Origin: Dipteronia dyeriana
Lineage: Eukaryota > Streptophyta > Magnoliopsida > Sapindales > Sapindaceae
DNA length: 64,000 nt
Direction of reading: 5' to 3'
Assembly (NCBI GenBank): GCA_032871835.1
Contig: CM065296.1
Coordinates: 115,640,146 to 115,704,145 of the forward strand
In this document: positions 34,716 through 46,899 of the stretch, piece by piece
Numbering within the stretch: position 1 is the stretch's first letter
Layout of the letters: the number at the start of each line of letters is the position of its first letter
Notes under the pieces: model-generated
Database searches by the model: none
What the model was told of the DNA's origin: nothing
Seen by the model: only the letters and a program-made list of their open reading frames with translations
Position numbers and translations under genes: made by a program

Positions 34716-36747
34716 ACTTTATACAAAACAGGGGAACAATATACATATCTGATTTATCTATTACAGAACCATAGTTAAATTTGTGTATATTCATATTACT
34801 TGATAAGCCTGATGAACTACTAGATAAGAGAGTCCCAGACCACATCATGTCAGTAATTATTCAAGTCTGGAAACTTTATGTTGGCCCATGTTTATGAGAA
34901 AATAATGATTTTAATCAGTCAATGCTATTATTCAAGAGTGCTGGCAAAGCCTTTTCAGAGATGGGATACTCTAGCCATTTAATTTACTAAAGTCTTCGCA
35001 AGACAGATGCAGAATTATGATAATCCTTGGTATTCAAAGTATAGTTCAGGAAACATCACCCAGAGAAACAACAACCCACCAAACAAAACGCCCAAAACTC
35101 TTGGAACTTCGAAGTAGAACAAATAAAAATAGAATCCTTAAAACAGTTGTCAAAAAGAAAGAAAAATTCTTCTGATTCTTAGAATCTTAGTAACTTAAAA
35201 CAAATAACTTTTCAACTATTGGCTGGTAACTTCGTGATTTTTTAGAATCTTCAAATACTGTTTAAGCAGAATAAATGCAACTCAGTGGAAGCACGAAGGA
35301 AAAGAAAAAGATAAATTATTTTGCAAATCCAATATATTAAAAGCCTATTCAAATACCCTAAAGAAAAAAAAGTCAGTTGCGTGATATACTAATATATATT
35401 GAATGAAGGCAAAGCACACGTTTATATACTTTGTCAAACCTACGGCCTGCCTAATAAAGATCGACCAGTATGGTTCTGAATTCATGAATGCATCCTCACA
35501 ACCTTAAAGAATAAAACTATGCATGAACATATAATTACAACTCCAAAACAGTTGCCGTAAAAGCAAACCAAGCTCCAAAACCAGACAAAAACAGAGCACC
35601 CTTCACGGCTTCACCCAAGCAAAATCAATTAGACATCATTCCATTCCACAAAATCCCCCATCTTACAACTATATGTAATTATGTATCGATCAAATGTAAA
35701 ATACAAAGAATAAAAAATCAAACGATTCAAACCTGAAAAGAGATAATGCGTGAAACAACTTAGACGTGAGAAAACAGTGCTGACGTGAAGAACAGAAAAG
35801 CAGTGTCGGCGAGAGGAAATGGAAAATTGAGGGTGGTTGATCAACTGAGAGAAAATGAGAAAGTTAGGGACTTGGGGATGCGTCGAAATTGTTTCAGAGC
35901 AAAGAGAGAAATGAGAAAAAACCCTAATTTTTTTATATATGAGTGTAAGTCGGGTCGGATCACGGGTTCACATAAAACTCCGATCCAACCCAAGAAAATG
36001 TCGGGTTTCTATTTTATAACTCGAAATTGTTTTATTTTAACAGTCAACCTGACCCAACCTGCCACTTTCAGGTCGGGTCGGCTCAGTCGGGTCAAGTCAA
36101 AGATGCCCACCCCTAGTCCTGTGTTTACTCACACACTGCATAAGTGGTGTCTGTAGAATAACTGTATTGGTAGTTATCTACGGTAACTGCTATAATCAGT
36201 TATTAACATGTGTTGGTTAGGCTTCATGAGCCAATGCCATGGAATTAGGTCTGTACCCATCTTGGGTGTACCCAATATATACTTATATCTCCCACTTGCA
36301 TAAGTGGATCCAACACAACTCCATCAGAGAGAATATAATTATGACATCGTCATAAAATCGTATATAAGAGTATTCATATGGATAAATATACTGTGTGACC
36401 TATGAACAATCAATGTAAAAATAAGGAGCTTTGAAATCTCAATTGTAAATACTCTATTTACAAGAGATATAATGTTGTTTATTATTGTGTCTTAGATTTA
36501 ATTTAATAATCTTTTTTATCAGTCTGAAGTATATTTAATCCATCATAAAGATATGCTTGACTTTATTACATTTCATGTATTCACAATTGTATCTCCAAAT
36601 ACAATTGGCTAGCCGGTGAACACATAAGTAAGATAAAAATGTATTAAATCTTCTCATTATATCTTTGTCTCTTAGTCTCCAAAACAGCTGATACCTAATA
36701 CATGCCTCATAGGTTGGATTATCATAGTCATAGAAATAACACGCTAA

Positions 36748-37279
36748 GGGTCTGTTTGGCGCCTGGTTTGAACTAATTTAGTCCTTATCCTGCTTTTGGT
36801 GATTGTTTGAAATATTGGACTAGTAATCTCGACATCAAAATAGTCCCATGATCATTGGATTACATATATCCACCTCTAACCCCATCTTTAGTTATCCTAG
36901 GATTATTTTACATGTGGACCCTACCTATTTAATTATCTCACCAACCCCACCAACACCTCAATCAAACCCAAACAAATAATGATTTATTCAATCCTATGTC
37001 TTATTTTATAAAATAGATTTATTTTATAGAAAAAATAATGATTTTCCTTTTTAAAAAATTATTATATTTAATCCAATCTTATGTCTTACCCAAACAAAAC
37101 GTGGAATTAATTCAGTCCAGTCTCACGTTTCTTCAAACATAGTATATTATTAATTTAGTCTAGTCCAATCCAATCCAATCCAATCCAATCCAATCCAATC
37201 TCATCTAATCCTAGTTCCATCTTAATCCAGTCCAATCCCATAAAATAGTCCAATCCAATCCCGCACACCAAACGGGCCA
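36748..37279. mobile_element. Tourist-like MITE in the copia 3' UTR
   Basis: The left end GGGTCTGTTTGGCGCCTGG and the reverse complement of the right end (TGGCCCGTTTGGTGTGCGGG) are imperfect inverted repeats of the PIF/Harbinger Tourist type. TAA flanks it at 36745-36747 and 37280-37282. The 532-bp interior contains a CCAAT pentamer array (about 37163-37200). Confidence 0.85.
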
Positions 37280-37711
37280 TAAAGATGCTAACATTATTCT
37301 ATCACTTCAAGACAAAATGAATAGTCATAAGGACATCATTTGAAGTTTTTTTTAATATAACTTTACTACTTTAGTGGAACTTACACAACGAGGAATCAGG
37401 GATTCATTCTCTCATTTTTCACATCGGCCACAAATAGCACACACGATATGAAACACGTGTTACAGTGATCTTCATTCTAAATATGAATGGCTATATCTTT
37501 TCTTAAATCACTATACATATTTAAGTTCAGTCACACACCCTGTGACTAACCTGAGTTCCTAAAATCTCGCTACCTTTTAACGCTATATTAAGATCTCACA
37601 TATGGTTTAATCAGGCATCAATGATAGTTGGGTCTATCATGATCGGTTCTAAGATGTTTATATGTATATTTGTTAATAAACTCATATTGACATAGTCAGG
37701 ACGACATTTTC

Positions 37712-37719
<8 letters not shown>

Positions 37720-37774
<55 letters not shown>
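37720..37774. repeat. AT microsatellite
   Basis: About 55 bases of AT repeat in the copia 3' UTR. Confidence 0.95.
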
Positions 37775-37778
<4 letters not shown>

Positions 37779-37998
37779 CTCCTTTAAGAATATATTTCTC
37801 ATATATCATTTAATATATATGCGTCTCATCTCAGCTTGTTTCTCTAAACAACTGAGGCGACCTCACGTGTAAGAATGATGATTTCAACCTGATGACATAA
37901 TTATATGTGAAATACAACATGCTAGTACAATTTCAAACAGAAATCAATTTTATTTATAACTATAATAACATCGTTTAGTACAATGATTCAATCTATCA

Positions 37999-39800
37999 TT
38001 ACAATCTACGCAACCCTAATGACTTGGTATGTGACTCATAAACATTTCTAGTCACAGCTTTAGTGAGAGGATCAACTACCATCTTATGGGTTGAAATGTA
38101 TTGAATCATTAATTCTTTCTTCAACACGATGTTTCTGACAAAATTATATTTTGTCTCTATGTGTTTGAATTTACTATGATACTTGGAGTCTTAAGTATAA
38201 GCAATTACTGCTTGACTATCACAGTAAATGGTTACTGGATTCCCTTTGTCCTTAGAGATATCCAAATCTTCTATAAATCTTTTGAGCCAGACAACTTCCT
38301 GTACTGTTGCCGAACAAGCCATAAATTCGATCTCCATAGTTGACAGAGCAATATATGTTTGTTTCTTGCTACTCTAAGAGATAGCACCATTACTGAGTAG
38401 GAAAATATAACCTTATGTTGATTTTCGTTCATCCAAATCACCTCCCCAATCAGTATCTGTATATCCAATGAGACTTAAATCTCCACATTGGTAACAAAAG
38501 GAGTCATCAGCAGTACCTTTAAGATACGCCAATATTATTTTCACTGTAACCCAATGCTTATTTCCAAGATTTGATTGATATCTACTTACGAAACCTACCG
38601 CATAACAGATATCAGGTATTGTACACATCATAGCATATATGAGACCGCCGATAGCACTGGAATAAGGAACATTTTTCAATGTTTCAAATTCTGAAGGAGT
38701 TTTAGGACATATATCGAGACTAAGAGTTTATCCCTTTGATATAGGTGTATCCATAGGCTTACAATCAGCCATGTTAAAACATTCAAGAATTTTCCTTATA
38801 TAAGGCTCTTGCGACAGAGCAAGAAGTTGCTTCGAACAATCTCTTGTAATTTTGACTCCTAAAATATAAGTAGCCTTACCCGTATCTTTCATCTCAAATT
38901 TTAAAGATAACCATTTCTTAATGGTCAACACAAACTCTTTACAATTTCCAGCTAATAAAATATCGTCCACATATAAAGATAGTATCACATACTTATATTT
39001 ATTTCATTTTATATACACAAAATGGTCTTCTTCATTCTTTTTAAGCCCATAAGACATAACTGCCTGATGGAATCGTAGCTACCATTGTCTGGGTGATTGT
39101 TTTAAACCATATATTGACCTTTTGAGTTTACAAACTTTACACTCCTGACCTTTTGATTTTTTTTTTACAGAATTTACAGGTTGTTCTATGTAAATTTCTT
39201 CATCTAGTTCTCCATTAAGAAACGCTGTTTTTACATCTATTTGATGCAATTCTAGGTCCATATGTACGACGATTGCCAAAATAAGGCGTATTAAAGCAAA
39301 CCTAAACACCGGGGAAAAAGTTTCTTCATAGTTAATATCCTCTTGTTGAGTATAACCTTTTGCGACTAAACGCACTCTATGCCTCTCTATTGTGCCATCC
39401 GTCTTTCGTTTGATACGAAGAACCCATTTATTTCCAATGGTTTTTCTTCCGGGAGGTAAGTCAACCAAGTCCCAGACATGGTTACTTTTCATTGAATTCA
39501 TCTCCTCTTTTATAGCTTTTATCCATAATTCATTGTCACGTGAGTTGAGAGCCTCATTAACATTTTTAGGCTCATCAGCATCATGTGAAGCAATCATAAA
39601 TGTTTCCCCTTTAATCTCAAAACGACGGCGAGGAACATTTCCACGATTGCTTATAAGAGTTGGTAAATCTAAAATTGTTGTTTTTCCAACTTCATTACTC
39701 CCACTAGGATCAGAAGGTACATGTAGATATGTATTTACTTCAAGTGGGGTATCACTCCCACTAGGGACAGAAGTCCCAGATAGATTCACATTAACTTCTA
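37999..39800 (-). pseudogene. pol: Copia reverse transcriptase and RNase H remnant
   Basis: On the minus strand the RT begins with NHVWDLVDLPPGRKTIGNKW and QIDVKTAFLNGEL, continues through SLYVDDILLAGN (the copia YVDD catalytic box, about 38975) and ends in an RNase H region with YSSAIGGLIYAM, DICYAVGFVSRYQSN, GYTDTDWGGD and a C-terminal TKSLGLRRL. This order with integrase upstream defines Ty1/copia. Stops or frame changes occur near 39060, 38700 and 38400, so the frame is dead. Confidence 0.93.
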
Positions 39801-40720
39801 GTGGAGTTTTTAGATTTTATACCTCGATTTGATTACTTAATTCGTAGAATCAAATATCTCTATCAACTTCACCTCTATTAGGAAATTCACTCTCTAAAAA
39901 AATCACATCTCTTGATTCTATCTCAGTCACACTTCCATCTGAGTTTTCACCTATGAGTACATATCCTTTTGAATGCTCAGAGTATCTAACAAATATATAT
40001 TTCTTTCCTCTTACACCCAAATTTCCATGGATCATGTACGTAACCCGCGCACCCCCAAGGTCGCAGATATGTTAAGTCAGGTTTTCTACCTGTCTATAAC
40101 TCATAAGGTGTGGAAGTGATCGATTTTGTGGGGACTCGATTAAGTACATATGTGGCAGTTAGCAAAGTATCTCCCTAATAGTGTATTGGAAGATTTGCTT
40201 GAGCCATCATAGACCTAACCATTTCAAGTAATGTTCTATTCCTCATTTCCGCTACACCATTTTGTTACTGCGTTCTAGGAATAGTTAACTGTCTTTGAAT
40301 ACCTTTTTCATCACACAATTCCTTGAATTGATCTGAAAGGTATTCACGTCTTCTGTCAGTTCGTAATTCTTTAACCCTTTTATCTAATCGATTCTTTACT
40401 GAGTTCAAGTATGATTTGAAACAATCCAATGCTTCAGACTTATGAGAAATCAAATAGACATAACCAAAACGGGTAAAGTCATCTATGAATGTAATAAAGT
40501 ATGAGGCAACATGCCTTGCTTTTACACTCATTGGACCACAAATGTCAGAGTGAATTAATTGTAATGGATTTTCATCTCTAGTTCCCTTTCCAAATGGTTT
40601 TCTAGTTGTTTTTCCAACTAGACAATTTTCACAGATAGGTAACTCTATTTTATTAAATGAACCTAAGAGGCTCTCTCCAGCCAATCTCTTCATCTTATCT
40701 TGGCCAATATGACCTAGTCT
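39801..40720 (-). pseudogene. pol: Copia integrase remnant
   Basis: The region 40693-40265 contains the pre-integrase and core segments: CENCLVGKTTRKPF, LIHSDICGPM (first core Asp) and TFIDDFTRFGYVYL. The LRTDRRREYLSDQF segment is the second Asp site, in which the usual Asn-Gly pair is altered. The C-terminal portion continues at 40035-39850 (GVRGKKYIFVRYSEHSKGY). Stops separate the two pieces. Confidence 0.9.
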
Positions 40721-41286
40721 AGTATGTCAAACGTTCACATCAACATTGACTTCATTAGCGGAAGCAATTAATGAAAAACAACCATTATCATAATTAAAAC
40801 CGCCCAATTCGGTATTTAATACAATAAAACCATTCAAAAAATATCCAGTACCAATACAAACAGAATTATAAATAATATTAATACAACCACCATAAAAGTT
40901 AAGTTCATAACCTAAACTTAAAAGGACAATAACTGAAACTAATTTTTGTCGAATCTCAAGAGCATATAAAACATCAAGGATATAAAGTATTTGACCCTCA
41001 TACAACATTAATTTGCAAGTACCAATACCCTTCACTTCAACTCTCGAGTTATTCCCCACGTAAATCCATTTAGTCCCCTGACTGATCCGACGATATTCTA
41101 CGAATGCTGCTCTGTCTCTAGTTACATGGTCTGTGGCTGCTGAGTTTACAGTTCACAAAGGACGAGATTCAGTAAGTAAAACATAAAGAGAAACCAAAAC
41201 ATAGCTATTAGTTATTAAGTTAAGTCGTACCTTTTTCGGCTTAGTGCACTCACGAGCAAAATGACCCAGTTTACCACAATTGAAAC
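40721..41286 (-). pseudogene. pol: Copia zinc knuckle (3' part) and protease remnant
   Basis: Right at the gypsy B insertion edge the minus strand reads NCGKLGHFARECTKPKK, the C-terminal part of a CCHC zinc knuckle whose first Cys lies across the insertion. About 100 bases later the protease active-site region appears but reads Asn-Ser-Ala where Asp-Ser-Gly is expected, with a TGA just before it. The rest (41059-40727) is protease body. Non-functional. Confidence 0.88.
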
Positions 41287-42463
41287 TGTTGACGGGAAAT
41301 TTGCTCGGGACGGGAAATTTTCTCGGGATGAGAAATTCCTGCTAACACCCTCGAGACCACTACCACGAAAGTGGTGATCGGGGTCGGTACCGTTGGAACC
41401 TGACCAGTTAAGAGATAGACGAGAGGCTGGATCGTAATAACAGTAAATGAGAGCTTTTATTACTGATATATTGCTGTAAAAATACAAACCACTCTCTTAT
41501 ATGCTCGCAGTCTCTCTAAGATGTAGGGTGGTGACAACTCTGTGCCTATCGAATAGTGGAAACGAAGGTGGCCGTGTTCTGAATACAGAATTTAGGCCTT
41601 CCCCTATTCTTTTCTTTCTTTCTTCTCTCTGTTGCTATCTATCTTTTTTCTTGTCTATTTTCTATATGTGGTTATCGTGCTTGGCTCTATTTATACATGG
41701 ACCAGGTTGGTTTGAATTTGCCTATATCCTGCCACGATCCTTTGAATCTGTTTACTCCTTATCGGGCGAGATCCTACATTTAAAAGTTGTTGACCCCGAA
41801 TAAATAGCAGAAACAATTAACGTGAATGAGGTTGTTTCCTTTTTGGAATCAAACTCTTGGTTCGCACGTACACGGGATTAATGATGGTAATCTTCTAGAA
41901 ATGATATTGTATGTTATTGCGGCATGGTTTTTCATGGAGGTCACCCAGCTAGCTGCCTGTTGCCCCTTAGAGCGAGGTAGATCCCTGCTCCGACTCTGTT
42001 CTTCGAAGCTTGAGATGGATTTTACCTGACCCTTGTGGGCTTTAGGTGTTCTTGTAGACATTCCTGGGAGGTAGCCGGGGTAATATGGATTTAGGCGTGA
42101 TTCTTTCTTTATGTCCACCAAGGACAGCGGGCTTCTAGAGAGGTTGGCGGGCTTCTCATGAATGTCTCTTGAGCTTGAAGACTTCTCCTGGCATTCACAT
42201 GGCGGTTGAGGAGCTCGACCTCAGAGCCGATGTTCCCCGATAGATGGCCCGGAGAAGCTCGGGTTCCAGTATTCTTGTGGGGGCTCATCCTGGTTAAGCC
42301 TAGCTTATTTTCTGTTAGTGGTGAAGCCGAGCCGGCCTTTCCTGCTCCTGCGGGGTGGCTTTATGGTCTATTCGAGCTTCATGATTGTCGATTATGGGTG
42401 TCAACTTGTGGCGGGAAAATGAAAAATTTCTCTTTGACCCCTAGCCAAATTCCACTATTAACA
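41287..42463 (-). repeat. 3' LTR of gypsy element B
   Basis: The 1177-bp repeat starts TGTTGACGGG and ends ACTATTAACA in plus orientation. It matches 52812-53970 and is 18 bp longer because of an extra GGGACGGGAAATTTTCTC-like unit near the start. GAAAC (41282-41286) precedes it. On the minus strand a purine tract AGAGGGGAC (42475-42467) precedes it, the probable polypurine tract. Confidence 0.93.
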
Positions 42464-45365
42464 GAAGTCCCCTCTGACTTGAACACCGGTAGTAGAATTG
42501 GGATTGGAGTCAGACTCCTTGTTTAATTGAGAAAGTTTTCCTCTATAAAGATAATTAATGAGAGCGAAATGTTCTCATTAATTACCCAATATTTGAATTT
42601 GAAACAGTGTGTTATTTGAAGAAAAAATAGTTGCAATACGGCTCCAAGTTATCTTCCCGAGGATATCGTCGATAATCCTCTATTTAAACCCAGCCTTACC
42701 GTTACTTTCTTCATTCTTCCTCAAATCTCAAATTTTTAGATTTCTTCTTTCCTGCTTTCTCTACCGATTTCCCTCTATCTTCCTCTTGCTTTTTAGTCCT
42801 TCTTACCCATTAATGTCGACTTCCTCAGACAGTATTGACGCCTTGGTTGAGGGCACCGGAGGCCCTAACCTAGTTCCTCATAAGCGGGTACGAGGAATTT
42901 CGAGCGATGAGGAATCTTCCCCGCTCCGCCAGCGCCGTTGTTCTAGCAGGAACGCCTCTATTGGCTCCAGCTTCTCGAATCAGCCTTCTGATGTCGGAGA
43001 GAGAGTCGACGCGGTTGAGAAGGTTCAGGTTACAGTGGCGGAGCTTCCTTTAGCGGTGAACCCTCCTTTCGAACCCAGGGTCATCCCTGATTCCACATTC
43101 GACCCTCAGTCGATTAGACGTCTTCGGGATAAATACAGTATTCCTGACACCGTTTCCCTCACTGTCCTCCACAGGAATTATGACATTTTTAGCCCGCTCA
43201 AAGGCGTACTTCCTATCCACGTCGTAACTTTCGAGAGTGGGGTGAGGCTCCCTATTCACCCTACCATTCGGTGAGCTCTTAATGCCCTTCGACTGGCTCC
43301 GTTCTTATTGACGCCCGGCTTCTGAAGGTATCTAGTTGGCTTCCTTGTGTTATGGAGGGAGCAATGTGAGATGAACGATGTAACTAGGGAGCCCAAGGCT
43401 GAAGAGCTCGCATTCTTTTTCCAGATAGGTAGCCTAGCTGGGGTTCCTCGAGGCCAATTCTATGCCAAGGCAAAAAACAAGTTCAATTTTATCATCCCCG
43501 GGGCTTCAAAGTAAGACCCCGCTTGGAAAGAGGAGCGGGTACTGGCTATGGGAGACTGGGAGAGCTCTGTTTTCATCGACGGGCATGAGCTCGAGGTTCC
43601 CACCGCTTTTAGTGATAAAACCTCATGGGATTCCTTGCCCGTTGAGTCTGAAGCCGTGTTAAAGATTGTCATGGCCCAGAATTACTTAAATTTGAAGTTT
43701 CCAACCGCTGACCCTTTCGATCCCCGCAGGGTGAACAAGTACCTGCGGATCTCCGACGCTACTCCTAGTAAGTATTTCGCTTTATCCTGTTTTTAAATTG
43801 TTGGATGGTTCAGTTCTGATGACATTGACCCCATCTTTTTTTTAAAGTGTTTGTTATTGCTCCAGCTTCTCGCGAAGCCGGTAAGAAATGGCCCCTCTTC
43901 CTCTTTCCAGATCATCCCCGGGAGCTCTTTTTACCACTTCAAAGAAGGGGGGTCAACCATTAAGGCTGCTACCTTGCTTACTCATGCTCCAACGCCTTCT
44001 CAGGTGAAGTCTAAGATGGTTATCCTTAAGTCTCGGGCGGTAAAGGCTTTAAACCTAGGAGGGCCCACTTTCCAGGCTGCTGATAAGTCCACTATTGCCC
44101 CCTCACCAGTAGTTTTTGCTTCAAACGATGCTTCCTCAGTCACAGTATCCCTTTCTACTGATCTGGCTGTATCCCGGGCAATCGAGGTTCTTAGGGAGCC
44201 CGATGCCGATACTCCTAAGGTCGCCCCTTCTCACTCCTACCAGTAATCGAGCTCGACGGGTCAAGACGAGGTCCTAAATCAATTCATTGCATCCTGTCCA
44301 GGCGGTGGGCTTTCTAGGATGACCTCGATGCCTGTGGATATCATGATTACCAAAGGGCCTGCTCTTCTAGCCGAGGTAACGTCGCTTTTACCTCCTCATT
44401 TAGCAGCTTGATTTATCATTTTCTAACATGAATTTTCTTTCCAGGCTTTCAAGTTTCAGGTAGCCATGGGGCATCAGGTGGTCTTTCTCCATGATCGGGC
44501 AGCCAAGGCTGAGGCTGAGGTTGAGCGAGCCATGGGGTTGCTTGCGCGGGCTCAAACCCTGGTCCGGGAGATGACCTCCAGCCAACAGGGAATGTAAACA
44601 CAACTAGCTGAGCTTCAGTGCGACCATGAGAGGTTGAAGCGGGTTTTTGATCAGGAAACTCTCCTGTCGAAGCAACGAGCTAGCCAGCGGGATGACTGGA
44701 AGGGAGAGGCGAAGGCCCTGGATGTCAAAAACCAAGCTTTGCAGGCTCAAATTACCCAGCTCCAGGTCGATGTGGAAGCCTCTTTTAACGAGGGGTACTT
44801 CTATGCTTCCTATTAGGTTGCAGTAGTCATTCCTCCTTCATTTGATCTCTCCAGCATCATTGGTTGGGATAGAGAAGAGGTTATGTCACGGGCTGCAGAG
44901 ATGTCTCACACAGAAAATGATGGAGCTGGTCCTTCTAGGAAGAGAGCTAGGAAGCGATTGGAGGTGCCAGATCTGCCTCCTCATGTTCCAACCTTCCCAG
45001 CATCTGGTCCTGACGAATCCTAGAATATGGTCCAAATCGTGGAGCTAGAATGAGGCCTTGCTGAAGCCCGAGATCCCCCCACAGTGCTCTCAGGAGTGGA
45101 GTCAACAGAAGGCAAGAATATGCCTGAGTCAGTGGTCAGCCTTCTTGATGCAGCCATACCGCCTAAAGTTATGGCGGTGATTAATGAAATCGTGGAGAAG
45201 GATCCTTTTGACCCCGACGCAGCCGAGACTGATCCCTAGGAGAAGGTGGCAGATGCGGTAGATGCAATTGACCAGGATGAGCTACGACCGGAGAGGGGAG
45301 CAGGGGGCGAGGTTCACTCTATAGAAGAGAAGGCGGGAGGTCCTCAGGAAGACAGAGAAGCTTGA
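42464..45365 (+). pseudogene. Antisense ORF of gypsy element B (Tat-lineage extra ORF)
   Basis: This frame runs opposite to gag-pol and sits between pol and the 3' LTR. It begins at about 42812 (MSTSSDSIDALVEG), has a Ser-rich polar N-terminus, then a gypsy-type transposon domain from about 43120 to 43500 (QSIRRLRDKYSIPDT, LRLAPFLLTPGF, AFFFQIGSLAGVPRG), followed by EVPTAFSDKTSWDS and, after a likely intron (about 43769-43847), a low-complexity region and a coiled coil at about 44440-44815 (KNQALQAQITQLQVDVEAS). Stops at 43272, 43323 and 43513 break it. Function is unknown in this family. Confidence 0.8.
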
Positions 45366-45777
45366 GTTCTCTCCCATGTAATCCATTTTGAATGCCTGGA
45401 AAAAGGGGTGGGCATCTCATCTTTAACCATGTTTGATATTTTGTCATTTTATTCTCTTTTTTGTAGCCCGGAATCAGGGATTGGGCTCCCTGCTTGTTGT
45501 AGCCTTGTTAGGGAATAGTCTCCCCCACTTAATAATATAGCTTCAATTTTAGATCTACCTCTCTCTCCGACTTGTATGTACTTACTTGATCTCCCTCTAG
45601 GTCCATCATTTATAGCGAAACGAACTATCTTTGGGGAACAACAGGATAAGGAAACTGTTTAATCGTGAAAACGGACAGTTAGCTTTGGGCTTCCTGACCA
45701 CCGAGTCTCACAGATCAATTTCCTTAGTCGATAGTCCCCTTGTTTGATTGTAGGCCTGTTATAGTGAGTGACCACGT

Positions 45778-46870
45778 ATCAAGGAGGGCTATCTAGCTAT
45801 TTCCTGGTCTCGAGATCTGGATGGCAGCTAATCTCTTATACTCAGACCCTTCTTGGGAGTGTTAGTCCTACCAAGACATCAGGAAGGCTATCTAGCTATT
45901 TCATGGTCTCGAGATCTGGATGGCAGCTAGGCTCTTACACTCAGACCCTTCTTGGGGGTGGTAGCCCGACCAATGCATCATGAGGGCTATCTAACTATTT
46001 TCTGGTCTCGAGATATGGATGACAGCTATGCTCTTACACTCAGACCCTTCTTGGGGGTGGTAGTCTGACCAAGGCATCATGAGGGCTATCTAGCTATTTC
46101 TTGGTCTCGAGATCTGGATGGCAGCTACGCTCTTACACTCGGACCCTTCTTGGGGGTGGTAGCCCGACCAAGGCATCATGAGGGTTATCTAGCTATTTCT
46201 TGGTCTCGAGATCTGGATGACAGCTAGGCTCTTACACTCAGACACTTCTTGGGGGTGGTATCCCAACCAAGGCATCAAGAGAGCTATCTAGCTATTTCAT
46301 GGTCTCGAGATCTAGATGGCAGCTAGGCTCTTACACTCAGACCCTTCTTGGGGGTGGTAGCCCGACCAAGGCATCATAAGGGCTATCTAGCTATTTCTTG
46401 GTCTCGAGATCTGGATGGTAGCTATGCTCTTACACTTATACCCTTCTTGGGGGTGGTAGCCCGACCAAGGCAACAGGAGGGCTATCTAGCTATTTCCTGG
46501 TCTCGAGATCTAGATGGCAGCTATGCTCTTACACTCAGACCCTTCTTGGGAGTGGTAGCCTGACCAAGGCATCAGGAGGACTATCTAGCTATTTCCTGGT
46601 CTCAAGATCTGGATGACAGCTATGCTCTTACACTCAGACCCTTCTTGGGGGTGGTATCCCGACCAAGGCATCAGGAGGGCTATCTAACTATTTTCTGGTT
46701 TCTAGATCTGGATGACAACTATGCTCTTACACTCAGACCCTTATTGGGGGTGGTAGCCCGACCAAGGCATCAAGAGGGCTATCTAGCTATTTTTTAGTCT
46801 CGAGATCTGGATGGAAACTATGCTCTTACACTTAGACCCTTCTTGGCAGGGGGTAGTGTCCGGCCGAGGC
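45778..46870. repeat. Tandem array of about eleven 99-bp units in gypsy element B
   Basis: Units share GGGCTATCTAGCTATTT, GGTCTCGAGATCTGGATGG, GCTCTTACACTCAGACCCTT and GGTAGCCCGACCAAGGCATC blocks and recur at a spacing of 99-100 bases (starts near 45781, 45881, 45980, 46079, 46179). Individual units differ by a few substitutions. The array lies between the antisense ORF and integrase end. Each unit contains an XhoI-like CTCGAG palindrome. Confidence 0.95.
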
Positions 46871-46899
46871 ATTAGGAGTGGCGGGGGGGCTTCCCAGGC

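Larger units (their letters stand above)
31788..36115 (-). mobile_element. Non-autonomous hAT element inside copia LTR B (4.3 kb with nested LTR)
   Basis: The element begins TAGGGGTGGACG and ends ATGCCCACCCCTA. Flanks GTCCTATG (31780-31787) and GTCCTGTG (36116-36123) match at seven of eight positions. The paralogous LTR A has the uninterrupted site GTCGTGTG at 56983-56990. Subterminal regions carry CAACCCAACC and GGTCGGGTCGG units like the large hAT at 57227-61719, and the right subterminal part resembles that element's 5' end, so it reads on minus. No transposase is visible; an open frame at 35785-36156 covers its terminus and is not a recognisable gene. Confidence 0.93.
31567..36287 (-). 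repeat. Copia LTR B, interrupted by a hAT element
   Basis: After removing the hAT insertion and one copy of its target duplication, this LTR is 385 bp, exactly the length of LTR A (56770-57154), and matches it throughout. It ends TTCAACA next to the PBS on one side. On the other a polypurine tract AAGTGGGAGA (minus, 36297-36288) immediately precedes it, so it also acts as the 3' LTR of the main copia element. Confidence 0.9.
36288..37998 (-). other. Copia 3' untranslated region and polypurine tract
   Basis: The stretch runs from the pol stop codon (37999-38001) to the polypurine tract AAGTGGGAGA adjoining LTR B. It contains a Tourist-like MITE (36748-37279) and a long AT run (about 37720-37774). 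No coding domain is present. Confidence 0.75.

Noticed and set aside
35785..36156. 123-codon plus-strand frame
   Set aside because: It crosses the hAT terminus and its target duplication into LTR B, so it is a chance fusion.
45768..46563. Repetitive open frames with a recurring SRDLDGSYAL motif
   Set aside because: The motif comes from the 99-bp tandem array; frames differ between units and there is no conserved start.
45778..46870. Possible CRISPR-like array because of regular spacing
   Set aside because: Units are contiguous tandem copies with no unique spacers, inside a plant retrotransposon.
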